From: an uncultured Bacilli bacterium
GTDB taxonomy: Bacteria > Bacillota_I > Bacilli_A > RF39 > UBA660
Direction: 5' to 3'
DNA length: 64,000 nt
NCBI GenBank assembly: GCA_934162445.1
Contig: CAKPIT010000001.1
Span: 186,001-250,000, forward strand
The position numbers and the translations under genes are program-made. Shown here one piece after another: positions 28,255-36,547 of this stretch. Each line of letters starts with the position of its first letter. Within the stretch, counting starts at the first letter, position 1. The notes under the pieces are model-generated. The model was not told the DNA's origin. It saw nothing but the letters and a program-made list of their open reading frames with translations, and did not search any database.

Positions 28255-30012
28255 TTAATTTGTTTTATCTGTCTTATTTTCATTCTTTTGTTCTTCACTT
28301 GGTTTATCACCATCATGAGCAAAATTATCATCACTAATTGCACTTTTCTTACCAATAGTAATTGTCACACTATCATTATTTTTAACAGTTGAACCATTAG
28401 GTCGTGACTGGGTTATTACCTTATCAATCAAACTATTATCATTAACTTCTTGATATTCAACATTCAAAGTTACACATGCATTATTACACCATGAATTCAC
28501 TTCATCTTGACTTTTATTAGAAAAATCAGGAAAACTTAAAGATTGCAAAGTTGTAAGCGTTATTTTATCACCTTTTTTAACTTCACTACCCTCATCTAAA
28601 GATTGATTAATAACCATATTCTTACCAATCATTGCACAAGTAGAAGCATCTGGTTCTATCTCAGTAACGGTTACTTTAAGTCCAAGATCATTCAAAATAC
28701 TTTCCACTTCTTTTATATCTTTACCAATATAATTTTCAAGAGCATGAGTCTCTACCCCCGTTGATACATATAAGGTTATCTTACTACCCTTTTTAACACT
28801 ACTACCAATCTTTGGATTAGTCTTAATAACTCTACCTTTCTTAACTTTATCATCACTAACTTCTTTTACCTTGCTATTAACCACAAGACCAAGTTTTTCT
28901 AACTTACTAGAAGCCTTAAACTCCGTTAAATTAGCAACATCAGGAATTTTAATATCTTTCTCTTTAGTAACCATCGGTACTATTATAAAAACAATAAGAA
29001 GAGCTAACACAATAACCCCAGCAATTATTCCTAAAGCAATTATTAACTTATTAGATTTTTTATCCTCATCTGCTGCAATAGGTCTTGCAATACTATCCCC
29101 ATTATCACTAATTGGTTCCATTACTTTTGTAGTCTCATCCACTTCATGTTCAGGATATTTATAAACATAAGGTGCTTCATTCATTCTATCATCATTTAAA
29201 GCCGTTAATAAATCATCATGCATACTCTTAGCATCATTATATCTATTCTTGGGATTCTTAGCTGTACTTCTTAAAATAATATTTTCAATACTCTGTGGAA
29301 TATCAGGATTTAACTTATGAACATCAGGAAGAGGTTCCTTCATCTGCTTTAAAGCAATCTCTACAGCACTATCACCCTTAAACGGTAATTCCCCAGTCAA
29401 TAACTCATAAAAAATTATTCCCATTGAATAAATATCACTCTTAATCGTTGTCCCTTTACCAGCAGCTTGTTCCGGAGGTAAATAATGAACTGACCCCATT
29501 ACCGAATTAGTCTGCGTTAACTGTGTAGAATTCAAAGCCATAGCAATACCAAAATCCGTTATCTTTATTTGTCCATCATCCTGAATCATAATATTTTGTG
29601 GTTTTAAATCTCTATGAACAATATAAGAATCATGGGCATGAGCCATACCATCTGTTAACTGTAACATAATATCAATCGCTTCACTAAGCGTTAAATTACC
29701 ACGCTTTTTAAGAAGTTGTTTAAGCGTTTTCCCTTCCACATACTCCATTACAATATAATAAAGTCCATTATCTTCTCCAACATCATACATTGCTACTATA
29801 TTAGGATGAGAAAGACTAGAAGCCGATAAAGCTTCACGTTGAAATCTTCTTACAAACTTCTCATCATTAGCAAGATCTCCTCTTAATACTTTAATAGCTA
29901 CATTACGATCAAGTATTGTATCATAAGCAAGATAAACATTAGCCATACCACCTTCACCAATAGATCTAATAATCTCATACCGATCATTAATTTTTTGCCC
30001 CTTAGTAACCAT
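28255..30012 (-). CDS. prkC: PASTA-domain serine/threonine protein kinase
   Basis: 585 residues. An N-terminal Hanks-type kinase (AIKVLRGDL lysine, HRDLKPQNIM, DFGIAMA) is followed by a linker, one membrane helix at about residues 325-345 and three PASTA repeats. PASTA repeats bind muropeptides. In Bacillus PrkC senses peptidoglycan fragments, regulates cell-wall and translation proteins and helps spores germinate. The third PASTA repeat has an unusual CNNAC pair. It overlaps prpC by one base. Confidence 0.95.
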   Translation of the reverse strand: MVTKGQKINDRYEIIRSIGEGGMANVYLAYDTILDRNVAIKVLRGDLANDEKFVRRFQREALSASSLSHPNIVAMYDVGEDNGLYYIVMEYVEGKTLKQLLKKRGNLTLSEAIDIMLQLTDGMAHAHDSYIVHRDLKPQNIMIQDDGQIKITDFGIAMALNSTQLTQTNSVMGSVHYLPPEQAAGKGTTIKSDIYSMGIIFYELLTGELPFKGDSAVEIALKQMKEPLPDVHKLNPDIPQSIENIILRSTAKNPKNRYNDAKSMHDDLLTALNDDRMNEAPYVYKYPEHEVDETTKVMEPISDNGDSIARPIAADEDKKSNKLIIALGIIAGVIVLALLIVFIIVPMVTKEKDIKIPDVANLTEFKASSKLEKLGLVVNSKVKEVSDDKVKKGRVIKTNPKIGSSVKKGSKITLYVSTGVETHALENYIGKDIKEVESILNDLGLKVTVTEIEPDASTCAMIGKNMVINQSLDEGSEVKKGDKITLTTLQSLSFPDFSNKSQDEVNSWCNNACVTLNVEYQEVNDNSLIDKVITQSRPNGSTVKNNDSVTITIGKKSAISDDNFAHDGDKPSEEQKNENKTDKTN

Positions 30013-30752
30013 TATTCTTCACCTTCTCCTCTAATTAAGTAAGCAATAGATATATTATCTGTTCCCCCTCTATTATTAGCTTTTCTAATTAACTTAATAA
30101 CTTTATCCTCAATATCTCCATCACCAAGTAAAACCTTCTCAATTTGACTCTCATCAAGCATATTAGTAAGACCATCACTACATAATAAAATCTCATCAAT
30201 ATCCATATCACAATCAAAAATATCAATATCAATTGGATCATTTGCTCCTAAAGCCTTCATCAAAACATTCTTCTTAGGATGATCCTTAGCCTCTTCAAGC
30301 GTTAACTCTCCTGCTGATACTAATAAATTAACCAGTGTATGATCATATGTTACTTTATGTAATTTAAAATTCTTCATAACAAACCCCGAAGAATCACCAA
30401 TATTACCAAATAAAATATAATCATCAGTCACAAGAGCAACAACAAGCGTTGTTCCCATTCCTTTACTCTCAGGATGAGTCTTTTCATATCTAAAAATACT
30501 ATCATTTATCTCATTTACAGTATCCCTTAGAAAATTAACTGCATCCACCTTACTCATATTTAAAAACTTCTCATTAAAACTCTTAGCTAAATGACTAATT
30601 GCAATTGAAGAAGCCACCTCTCCTGCCGAATGACCTCCCATACCATCAGCAATAGCCATAAGTGTATCATTATTTATATTATGAACAATCAAAACACTAT
30701 CTTCATTATGATCCCTTACTTTTCCAGCATCTGTTAAATAAAACGATTTCAT
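30012..30752 (-). CDS. prpC: PP2C-family protein phosphatase
   Basis: 246 residues. It dephosphorylates PrkC and its targets. The metal-binding motifs DGMGGHSAGEVA, GDSSGF, CSDGLTNM and GTDNISI are intact. It overlaps both rlmN and prkC by one base, the standard kinase-phosphatase pairing. Confidence 0.95.
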   Translation of the reverse strand: MKSFYLTDAGKVRDHNEDSVLIVHNINNDTLMAIADGMGGHSAGEVASSIAISHLAKSFNEKFLNMSKVDAVNFLRDTVNEINDSIFRYEKTHPESKGMGTTLVVALVTDDYILFGNIGDSSGFVMKNFKLHKVTYDHTLVNLLVSAGELTLEEAKDHPKKNVLMKALGANDPIDIDIFDCDMDIDEILLCSDGLTNMLDESQIEKVLLGDGDIEDKVIKLIRKANNRGGTDNISIAYLIRGEGEE

Positions 30753-31774
30753 TATACCTCCCTCTTACTTCTAAGCTGTCCACAAGCCGCACTAATTGTA
30801 CCACCAAACTCTCGCCTAATTGTAACAGTAATATTATTTTTCTTTAGTATATCATAAAACTTAGCAATAGATAAAGCATTACTTCGTTCAAACTGTAAAG
30901 CTTCTGTTTCATTATAAGGAATCAAATTAACATAACAATTTATCCCTCTTAAAAGTGACGAAAGTTCCTTCGCATTTTCCTCTTTATCATTAATATTCTT
31001 TAAAAGAATATATTCAAAAGTTACCCTTCTATTTGTCTTTTCAATATAAGCTTTAACCGCCGTCATTAAATCTTTTAAAGAATAAACTTTAGCAATCGGC
31101 ATCAATTCTTTTCTTAACTCATCATTTGAAGCATGTAAACTAATCGCCAAATTAACCTGATATGGAAAATTACTAAATTCATAAATCTTCGGTACAAGCC
31201 CACAAGTTGAAACCGTTATATGTCTTGATCCAATATTTATTCCTTTCGGATGATTAATTATTTCAATAAACTTACAAATATTATCATAATTATCAAAAGG
31301 TTCCCCAATTCCCATCACCACTACATGACTAATTCTTTTCCCACTCTCTTCTTCAACCACAAGAATCTGTTGAACCATTTCAAAAACTTCCAAATTACGA
31401 ACTTTTTTCCTTCTTCCAGACTCACAAAACTTACATCCCATATTACATCCAACCTGACTAGAAATACAAAGGCTATTCCCATAATCATGATCCATTAACA
31501 CCGCTTCAATATGTTCCCCATCTGGCAGTCTAAATAAATATTTAGAAACATCAGTCCCTTTTTCCTTAGTTACAATCTTAATCATCTCAAAAGAAAACTC
31601 TTTTTTTAGACGCTCTCTTACCTCTTTTTTTATATTAGTAGCATCATCAAAATTTTTAATTCTTTTATTTTTATCATAAATCCACGAAAAAAGTTCCGTC
31701 CCATAAAACTTTTTACCAAAATTATCTACAAAATATTTAATCATCTCATCCATTGTTAAGTTATATATATTCAC
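30752..31774 (-). CDS. rlmN: 23S rRNA (adenine(2503)-C(2))-methyltransferase, also acting on tRNA
   Basis: 340 residues. It is a radical-SAM enzyme. The cluster motif CNMGCKFC, the SAM region VMGIGEPFDN and the C-terminal SAACGQL cysteine needed for the dual-cysteine mechanism are present. The residues after the cluster read ESGRRKK instead of the common ATG(K/L). The place in rlmN-prpC-prkC-rsgA-rpe supports RlmN and not the Cfr resistance enzyme. Confidence 0.92.
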   Translation of the reverse strand: MNIYNLTMDEMIKYFVDNFGKKFYGTELFSWIYDKNKRIKNFDDATNIKKEVRERLKKEFSFEMIKIVTKEKGTDVSKYLFRLPDGEHIEAVLMDHDYGNSLCISSQVGCNMGCKFCESGRRKKVRNLEVFEMVQQILVVEEESGKRISHVVVMGIGEPFDNYDNICKFIEIINHPKGINIGSRHITVSTCGLVPKIYEFSNFPYQVNLAISLHASNDELRKELMPIAKVYSLKDLMTAVKAYIEKTNRRVTFEYILLKNINDKEENAKELSSLLRGINCYVNLIPYNETEALQFERSNALSIAKFYDILKKNNITVTIRREFGGTISAACGQLRSKREV

Positions 31775-31858
31775 AAAAAAACACCTCTTTTAACAATTAA
31801 AATTATACTATACTTTCTAAAAAATTAGTATCTAAAATTGTTAAAAAAGATATTTAGT

Positions 31859-32902
31859 TTATTTTAAAGTACAAGTTGCCTGATTAATTAAACTCATCGC
31901 AAGTTGAATAAGTGTTGGTAGTAAGAAAAGAGCAATCGCTGCAATCAGTCTAATAACAAGACGTGATTGAGCTTGTTTCATGGCTTTTTCATCACTAGAT
32001 AAAATCGCTTTAATAAAATCAATTGCACTAAGTAACACCACAAGAATAGGTCCAATTACTTTAATATAATCAAATATTTTTTGTAAAATCCAACCTACAC
32101 TACCTTCTCTTTCAATTCCAAAAACATCACAACCAATTTCTGAATTACCATCAATAATAATCTCATTAATTCTATCCTTAGCACTCTTAGAAGGCTTTTT
32201 AAAAGAACAGGTATATTTTGAACTATTACCTGAAAATTCACAAGAAGTAGCCAACTTTGGACAACCACTTTTAAACATAGACACCTTAAGACTACTATAA
32301 TCAAGATTTATTCTACTAGGATTAGGATTTTGGATTGATACATTATCCCCATCTGCTGAAACTTTAAAAGTAAATGTTTCATCAGTTCCACTCGCCTTCA
32401 CTTTATAAGTACAACCAACATAATCACCAATATCTTTATTATTATCAGATGTTTTTTGTAACGATGTTTTTAATTTCTTAGCACCACCAGATTTCTTTTT
32501 ATCAACTCTAAGTGTAAACACCGGTGGTTGTTCACGTGAATTAATACTATGATAAGCATAAATTTTATCTAAACATTTTAACCCACTTCCAGAAACCCAA
32601 TCAGTATAAACAGTATTATTTTGAACAGCAACCTTATATTTATCTACCTTATGAAAATATTGTTTTTTAAAGCCTTTTTTCTTTTTATAAGTAACAGTAA
32701 CATCACCTTCTTTACCGCCACCTGATTGAATCTCAAAAACCAAATCAAGATATTCATCATAACTCGTAGTACAAGTAATACATTGATATTTACTACAATC
32801 ATGCTTAGCCATAACCTCTTTAGGCATTAACAAGAAAATACCAAGAAAAATAATCATAACACTAAATCTATACATTCTTTTAGAAACATTCTTCATAATC
32901 AT
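31859..32902 (-). CDS. Exported cysteine-rich protein with a VirB2/TrbC-like C-terminal membrane region
   Basis: About 347 residues. A signal peptide (FSVMIIFLGIFLLMPKEVMA) is followed by an external region of about 220 residues with several cysteines (HDCSKYQCITC, GCTYKV, CEFSGNSSKYTCSF). The last 75 residues form two helices (IGPILVVLLSAIDFIKAIL and LIAAIALFLLPTLIQLAM) joined by a short charged loop. This topology is like VirB2/TrbC-type pilins, but no secretion genes are nearby. Start choice among ATG 32902, ATG 32896 and an upstream TTG is uncertain. Function unknown. Confidence 0.5.
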   Translation of the reverse strand: MIMKNVSKRMYRFSVMIIFLGIFLLMPKEVMAKHDCSKYQCITCTTSYDEYLDLVFEIQSGGGKEGDVTVTYKKKKGFKKQYFHKVDKYKVAVQNNTVYTDWVSGSGLKCLDKIYAYHSINSREQPPVFTLRVDKKKSGGAKKLKTSLQKTSDNNKDIGDYVGCTYKVKASGTDETFTFKVSADGDNVSIQNPNPSRINLDYSSLKVSMFKSGCPKLATSCEFSGNSSKYTCSFKKPSKSAKDRINEIIIDGNSEIGCDVFGIEREGSVGWILQKIFDYIKVIGPILVVLLSAIDFIKAILSSDEKAMKQAQSRLVIRLIAAIALFLLPTLIQLAMSLINQATCTLK

Positions 32903-32960
32903 AACACCCAAACCTTTATTACCATAATAGTAACATATTAATTATGAAAAAACAAGAAAA

Positions 32961-33602
32961 CTACATCACTTTACTACGAAGTTTAGTTAAAATTTTACTT
33001 TCTTTTCTACTAACTTGAACTTGACTAATTCCCATCTCTTTAGCTGTCTCCTGTTGAGTCATATCCTCAAAATATCGAGAAGTTATTAAAGCTCTTTCAC
33101 TTTTCTCAAGACCCATCAATGCCTCATTAAGATCAATTATTCCAGAATCATAGCCTTTTTCAATCATTGCTATTTTATTATAGAAATTACTATTTTCATC
33201 AAAATTAGTAGCATCTAAACTATAACTATAATTAAATGCATTATTAATACTCACAATTTTCTCTTCACTAATTCCTAAAATATAACCAATTTCATAATTA
33301 CTAGCTTCCCGCCCCAGTCTTTGACTTAATTCTTCTTTAGTCTTATTAATTTCTGTATAAAGCTTATAACTATCACTTCCCAGTTTCACTTGATAATTAT
33401 TATTAATAGTTTTTAAAACTTCGCCCTTAATCCAAAAATAAGCATAATCAAGAAAATTACTCTCACGAGATCCATCATACTTTTTTAAAGCACTAACAAG
33501 ACCCACCATCCCCGCTTGATATAAATCATCATAATCATTTCGAAAATTATATTTACTAATAATTTTTCTAACAAGTCCCTCATACTTTAAAACATCATCC
33601 AT
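32961..33602 (-). CDS. Divergent sporulation-type sigma-70 family factor
   Basis: About 213 residues. Region 2 reads DYDDLYQAGMVGLVSALKKYD and FLDYAYFWIKGEVLK. Region 4 reads MTQQETAKEMGISQVQVSRKESKIL, close to the SigB/SigF/SigG subfamily. It is shorter than Bacillus SigF (about 255) and lacks spoIIAA/spoIIAB partners. SigG is separately encoded at 58.8 kb, so this could be the SigF equivalent, but it might also be a lineage-specific factor. A sigma-A-type promoter with adjacent Spo0A-type boxes lies upstream, and the spoVA genes precede it. Confidence 0.7.
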   Translation of the reverse strand: MDDVLKYEGLVRKIISKYNFRNDYDDLYQAGMVGLVSALKKYDGSRESNFLDYAYFWIKGEVLKTINNNYQVKLGSDSYKLYTEINKTKEELSQRLGREASNYEIGYILGISEEKIVSINNAFNYSYSLDATNFDENSNFYNKIAMIEKGYDSGIIDLNEALMGLEKSERALITSRYFEDMTQQETAKEMGISQVQVSRKESKILTKLRSKVM

Positions 33603-33626
33603 AAATACCATTTCCTTTCACACAAA

Positions 33627-33692
33627 AATATAACGAAACCAAAGAATAAACTCAAGTCATTCGACACAACTAGCTAAATATTTTACTCGACA
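33627..33692 (-). promoter_or_regulatory. Predicted Spo0A-responsive promoter of the sigma-factor gene
   Basis: On the minus strand TTGAGT (33655-33650), a 17-base spacer and TATATT (33632-33627) form a promoter. A perfect TGTCGAA box (33666-33660) sits four bases upstream of the -35 element. A second near-match TGTCGAG lies at 33692-33686. The arrangement is like Spo0A-activated sigma-A promoters such as spoIIG. Box identity is established knowledge; binding here is inference. Confidence 0.6.
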
Positions 33693-34670
33693 TTATTTTT
33701 GACACTTAAAAACAATAGGAAACTTCACTTCATAATCTTTATATTTTAAAGTAGCAACCTGATTGTGACAGTTAACATATTTAAAATGAAGCCTACTTAA
33801 TGGCACACTACTTTCTTTAATTACTTTATCTAAATCAAAATAATCATTAAGTACAATCTTATCATATAAAACTATTCTTTCCTTTCGATATAAAAAATAC
33901 TTAACCAAAGTATCTATTACTTCATAGCCATCTAAAATATCTTTGCTAATTACCCTTTTTTTCTTAAAACATTTATAAAATTTACTGCGATAATAAGTCC
34001 TCTTTTTTTGTTTTATTATTTTTACATAACTATCATCAAGATCAAAACCTTTATAAATCTTATCATCGTATAAAAGACTAACTAATAAATCCATTCCCCT
34101 AATTTCTAAAGTATTATAGCCTTTGCTAGTAATTACTAAATCCTTCTTTACATAATTTTGATTTCTAATTTTAATTATTCCTTCTTTTTTACTTTGCAAT
34201 AAAAAACATTTAATTACTATTTTCACATAAGAAGGATTATAAAACTTATCAAGAGCAATTTTTCTTTTTTTTAAGATATCAGAAGTATCATATATTACTT
34301 TATTATCCACTAAAACTTGGATCTTACTAATACTAATATTTACTCCCTTAATAGTAAATTCTTTTATTTTTTTCAACTTTTGATAATAATAAATTGTTCT
34401 TTCTAATTGTTCAACTTCTCCCTTTTTAAAGTTATTTTTAAGTGTATATTCTGAATAAATAGGTCCGTCACATTCATAATCATCATGTACCGCTTTTAAA
34501 AAATGTACTTTTTCTAGTTTCTTTTCCAAAACATAATATTTTTCACTTTCTACTTTCTCATTTTCTGAAATCTGATAATTATAAGAAACTTCTTTTTCCA
34601 TTATATACGGACTTTCATAACTTTTAGCCTCAACATTTAATGGATAAAAAAATAATAGTAACAGGATAAT
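33693..34670 (-). CDS. Probable exported protein of unknown function with a non-standard (ATT) start
   Basis: About 325 residues if it starts at ATT 34670. The first ATG is at 34601 and has no ribosome site. The frame stays open upstream through a typical signal peptide (ILLLLFFYPLNVEA then KSYESPY) to a near-perfect AGGAGGTGAT at 34680-34671, with no ATG, GTG or TTG in between; only ATT, ATC or CTG are possible starts. The mature part is rich in Lys and Tyr and looks beta-rich (VKIVIKCFLLQ, YVKKDLVITSKGYNTLEI). No family was recognised. It lies between spoVAE and the sigma gene and is probably in the spoVA transcript. Confidence 0.55.
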   Translation of the reverse strand: MILLLLFFYPLNVEAKSYESPYIMEKEVSYNYQISENEKVESEKYYVLEKKLEKVHFLKAVHDDYECDGPIYSEYTLKNNFKKGEVEQLERTIYYYQKLKKIKEFTIKGVNISISKIQVLVDNKVIYDTSDILKKRKIALDKFYNPSYVKIVIKCFLLQSKKEGIIKIRNQNYVKKDLVITSKGYNTLEIRGMDLLVSLLYDDKIYKGFDLDDSYVKIIKQKKRTYYRSKFYKCFKKKRVISKDILDGYEVIDTLVKYFLYRKERIVLYDKIVLNDYFDLDKVIKESSVPLSRLHFKYVNCHNQVATLKYKDYEVKFPIVFKCQK

Positions 34671-34703
34671 ATCACCTCCTACTATTATTATTAACTACTG
34701 ACT

Positions 34704-35054
34704 TTAATCTTTTGCCCTAAATAACATTACAAATATAAATGTAAAAACAATGGCTGCCGTAATTCCTGTCGCTGTCATATCAAACATTCCTACCAAAAGA
34801 CCAATCACTCCATATTTATTTGTTGCACTTAAGGCCCCATGAATTAATGAATGCCCAAAACTTGTTATTGGTAATAAAGCTCCTCCACCCACTAAAGAAA
34901 TAATTTTATCATAAATACTAAACATATCAAGAAAAGCCCCAACACATACAAAGATAGATGTAATATGTCCAAATGATAACTTAGTATTATCTAAAATAAT
35001 TTCCGCTATTAAACAGACTAAGCCACAAAACAAAAAGGAATTAATAAAATACAT
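34704..35054 (-). CDS. spoVAE: Stage V sporulation protein AE (SpoVAEb type)
   Basis: About 116 residues with four membrane helices. MYFINSFLFCGLVCLIAEIILDNTKLSFGHI and the GGGALLPITSFGHSLIHGA core match SpoVAEb. With SpoVAC and SpoVAD it forms the channel system that imports dipicolinic acid and calcium into the forespore. The ATG at 35054 was preferred by spacing from GGAGG; an ATG three bases upstream is possible. It overlaps the spoVAD stop codon. Confidence 0.9.
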   Translation of the reverse strand: MYFINSFLFCGLVCLIAEIILDNTKLSFGHITSIFVCVGAFLDMFSIYDKIISLVGGGALLPITSFGHSLIHGALSATNKYGVIGLLVGMFDMTATGITAAIVFTFIFVMLFRAKD

Positions 35055-36040
35055 CATATCGCCTCCAAACACACAAGATTTGCAATCGCTAAAATATTTT
35101 CTTTTTGATATAAACTATTAGGAGAAAACAAAGCTCCCGTTGCAATTAACAATACTTTTTTATAAAATCCATCTCTTAATTTATCTAAAATACTACTATA
35201 ACAAACAAGTGCCGAACAAACAGGACCACTCCCTCCCGCTTTCACTTCTTTTTGTTTTTCTAAATCATAAAGCATAACTCCACAATCATTATAATTATCT
35301 AAAACCACACCATCCTTTTTCATCAAATCTTTCATAATCTCCATTCCATAACGTCCCAAATCACCAGTTAAAATAAGATCATAGTCACTCACCTTGGTTT
35401 TTGTTTCTTTTAAATAATTAGAAAGTGTTGTATAAGCGGCCGGAGCCATAGCACTTCCCATATTAAATGGATCCTTTTGATCATAATCAACAATTGTCCC
35501 AATCATTCCATTTTTTATTCTTATCTTGGTTGGCTTATTAGATAAAAGAATCGCTGCTCCTCCAGTTGCTGTAAAAGTTGCGGTTAACGGTTTCGGTGAC
35601 CCATACTCAGTTGGATTTCGAAATTGTTTTTCACTTGTCATATTATGCGATGAACAACTAATTATAGCATTATCTACTTTCCCTCCATCAATAAAACTTG
35701 ATCCTATTAAAATCCCTTCCACACTAGTAGCACAAGCCGTATAAATACCAAGAAAAGGACTCTTAAAATCAAAAATTCCATAGCAAGATGCCGCTATTTG
35801 ATTAGATAAATCACCCGAAACAATTAAATCAATATCATCTTTTTTTAACCCTGATTTTTTAAGTAAAATCTTTAAACTATCCCGAAGCATCAAAGCCTCT
35901 GCCTTCTCAAAACTTTTTTCTTTACAATATAAATCTTTATACTTTTTATCAAATTTATTTTTTAATGGACCATTCGCTTCATATGGTCCTGCAACAGTTG
36001 CCTCATCTAACACATAAACATTACGAAAATTAAGAATCAT
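35054..36040 (-). CDS. spoVAD: Stage V sporulation protein AD
   Basis: About 328 residues with a thiolase-like fold. SpoVAD binds dipicolinic acid and is essential for its uptake into the forespore. Characteristic segments are the FLGIYTACATSVEGILI cysteine region, the PTEYGSPKPLTATFTATGGAA run and the C-terminal ATGALFSPNSLYQKENI. The ATG at 36040 follows GGGAGG seven bases away. It overlaps spoVAC and spoVAE on either side. Confidence 0.95.
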   Translation of the reverse strand: MILNFRNVYVLDEATVAGPYEANGPLKNKFDKKYKDLYCKEKSFEKAEALMLRDSLKILLKKSGLKKDDIDLIVSGDLSNQIAASCYGIFDFKSPFLGIYTACATSVEGILIGSSFIDGGKVDNAIISCSSHNMTSEKQFRNPTEYGSPKPLTATFTATGGAAILLSNKPTKIRIKNGMIGTIVDYDQKDPFNMGSAMAPAAYTTLSNYLKETKTKVSDYDLILTGDLGRYGMEIMKDLMKKDGVVLDNYNDCGVMLYDLEKQKEVKAGGSGPVCSALVCYSSILDKLRDGFYKKVLLIATGALFSPNSLYQKENILAIANLVCLEAI

Positions 36041-36477
36041 ATCAAAACCTCCCATAAATATCTAACAAGTCCAAAAAACCATGCTGATACTACTCCATAA
36101 AAAATAACCGTTCCTGCTAACTTAAAAACATTACTCCCAATTCCATACACAAGTCCTTCATTTTTATAATCAAGTCCCGCACTAGTCATCGAATGCGCAA
36201 ATCCTGTAATTGGAATCAAAAGACCCGCTTTAAACTTTTCTGCCAATTTATCAAAGAAACCAAGGGCTGTAAATAATGAAGCTAAAAAAATAAAAGTAAC
36301 AATCATATACATTGAAGCATCATTTCTAGAAAGTGCAAAAATACAAATATAAAGTCTAATCAAACCTTCCCCCAAAAGTCCCATCACACCACCCGATAAA
36401 AAAGCCATCAATGCCATTTTCATCTTTTCTTCCTTAGGTTGATGAAGTTTAACAATCTTTTCATAATCTTTATTCAT
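36037..36477 (-). CDS. spoVAC: Stage V sporulation protein AC
   Basis: About 146 residues with four membrane helices. FLSGGVMGLLGEGLIRLY, GFFDKLAEKFKAGLLIPITGFAHSM and the C-terminal helices identify SpoVAC. In Bacillus SpoVAC acts as a mechanosensitive channel releasing dipicolinate in germination. It is the first gene of spoVAC-AD-AE. The ATG at 36477 follows a GGTGAT site. Confidence 0.93.
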   Translation of the reverse strand: MNKDYEKIVKLHQPKEEKMKMALMAFLSGGVMGLLGEGLIRLYICIFALSRNDASMYMIVTFIFLASLFTALGFFDKLAEKFKAGLLIPITGFAHSMTSAGLDYKNEGLVYGIGSNVFKLAGTVIFYGVVSAWFFGLVRYLWEVLI

Positions 36478-36505
36478 AAATATTATCACCATTAATACCT
36501 TGCAC

Positions 36506-36541
36506 TAAAAAAGAGAAATTATACATTATACAATTTCTCTT
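36506..36541 (-). terminator. Intrinsic terminator upstream of spoVAC
   Basis: On the minus strand AAGAGAAATT and AATTTCTCTT form a ten-base stem with an eleven-base loop, followed by T residues. It ends the transcript of the 36.5-37.7 kb gene, so spoVAC should have its own promoter in the 30 bases after it. Confidence 0.75.
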
Positions 36542-36547
36542 ACTTAA

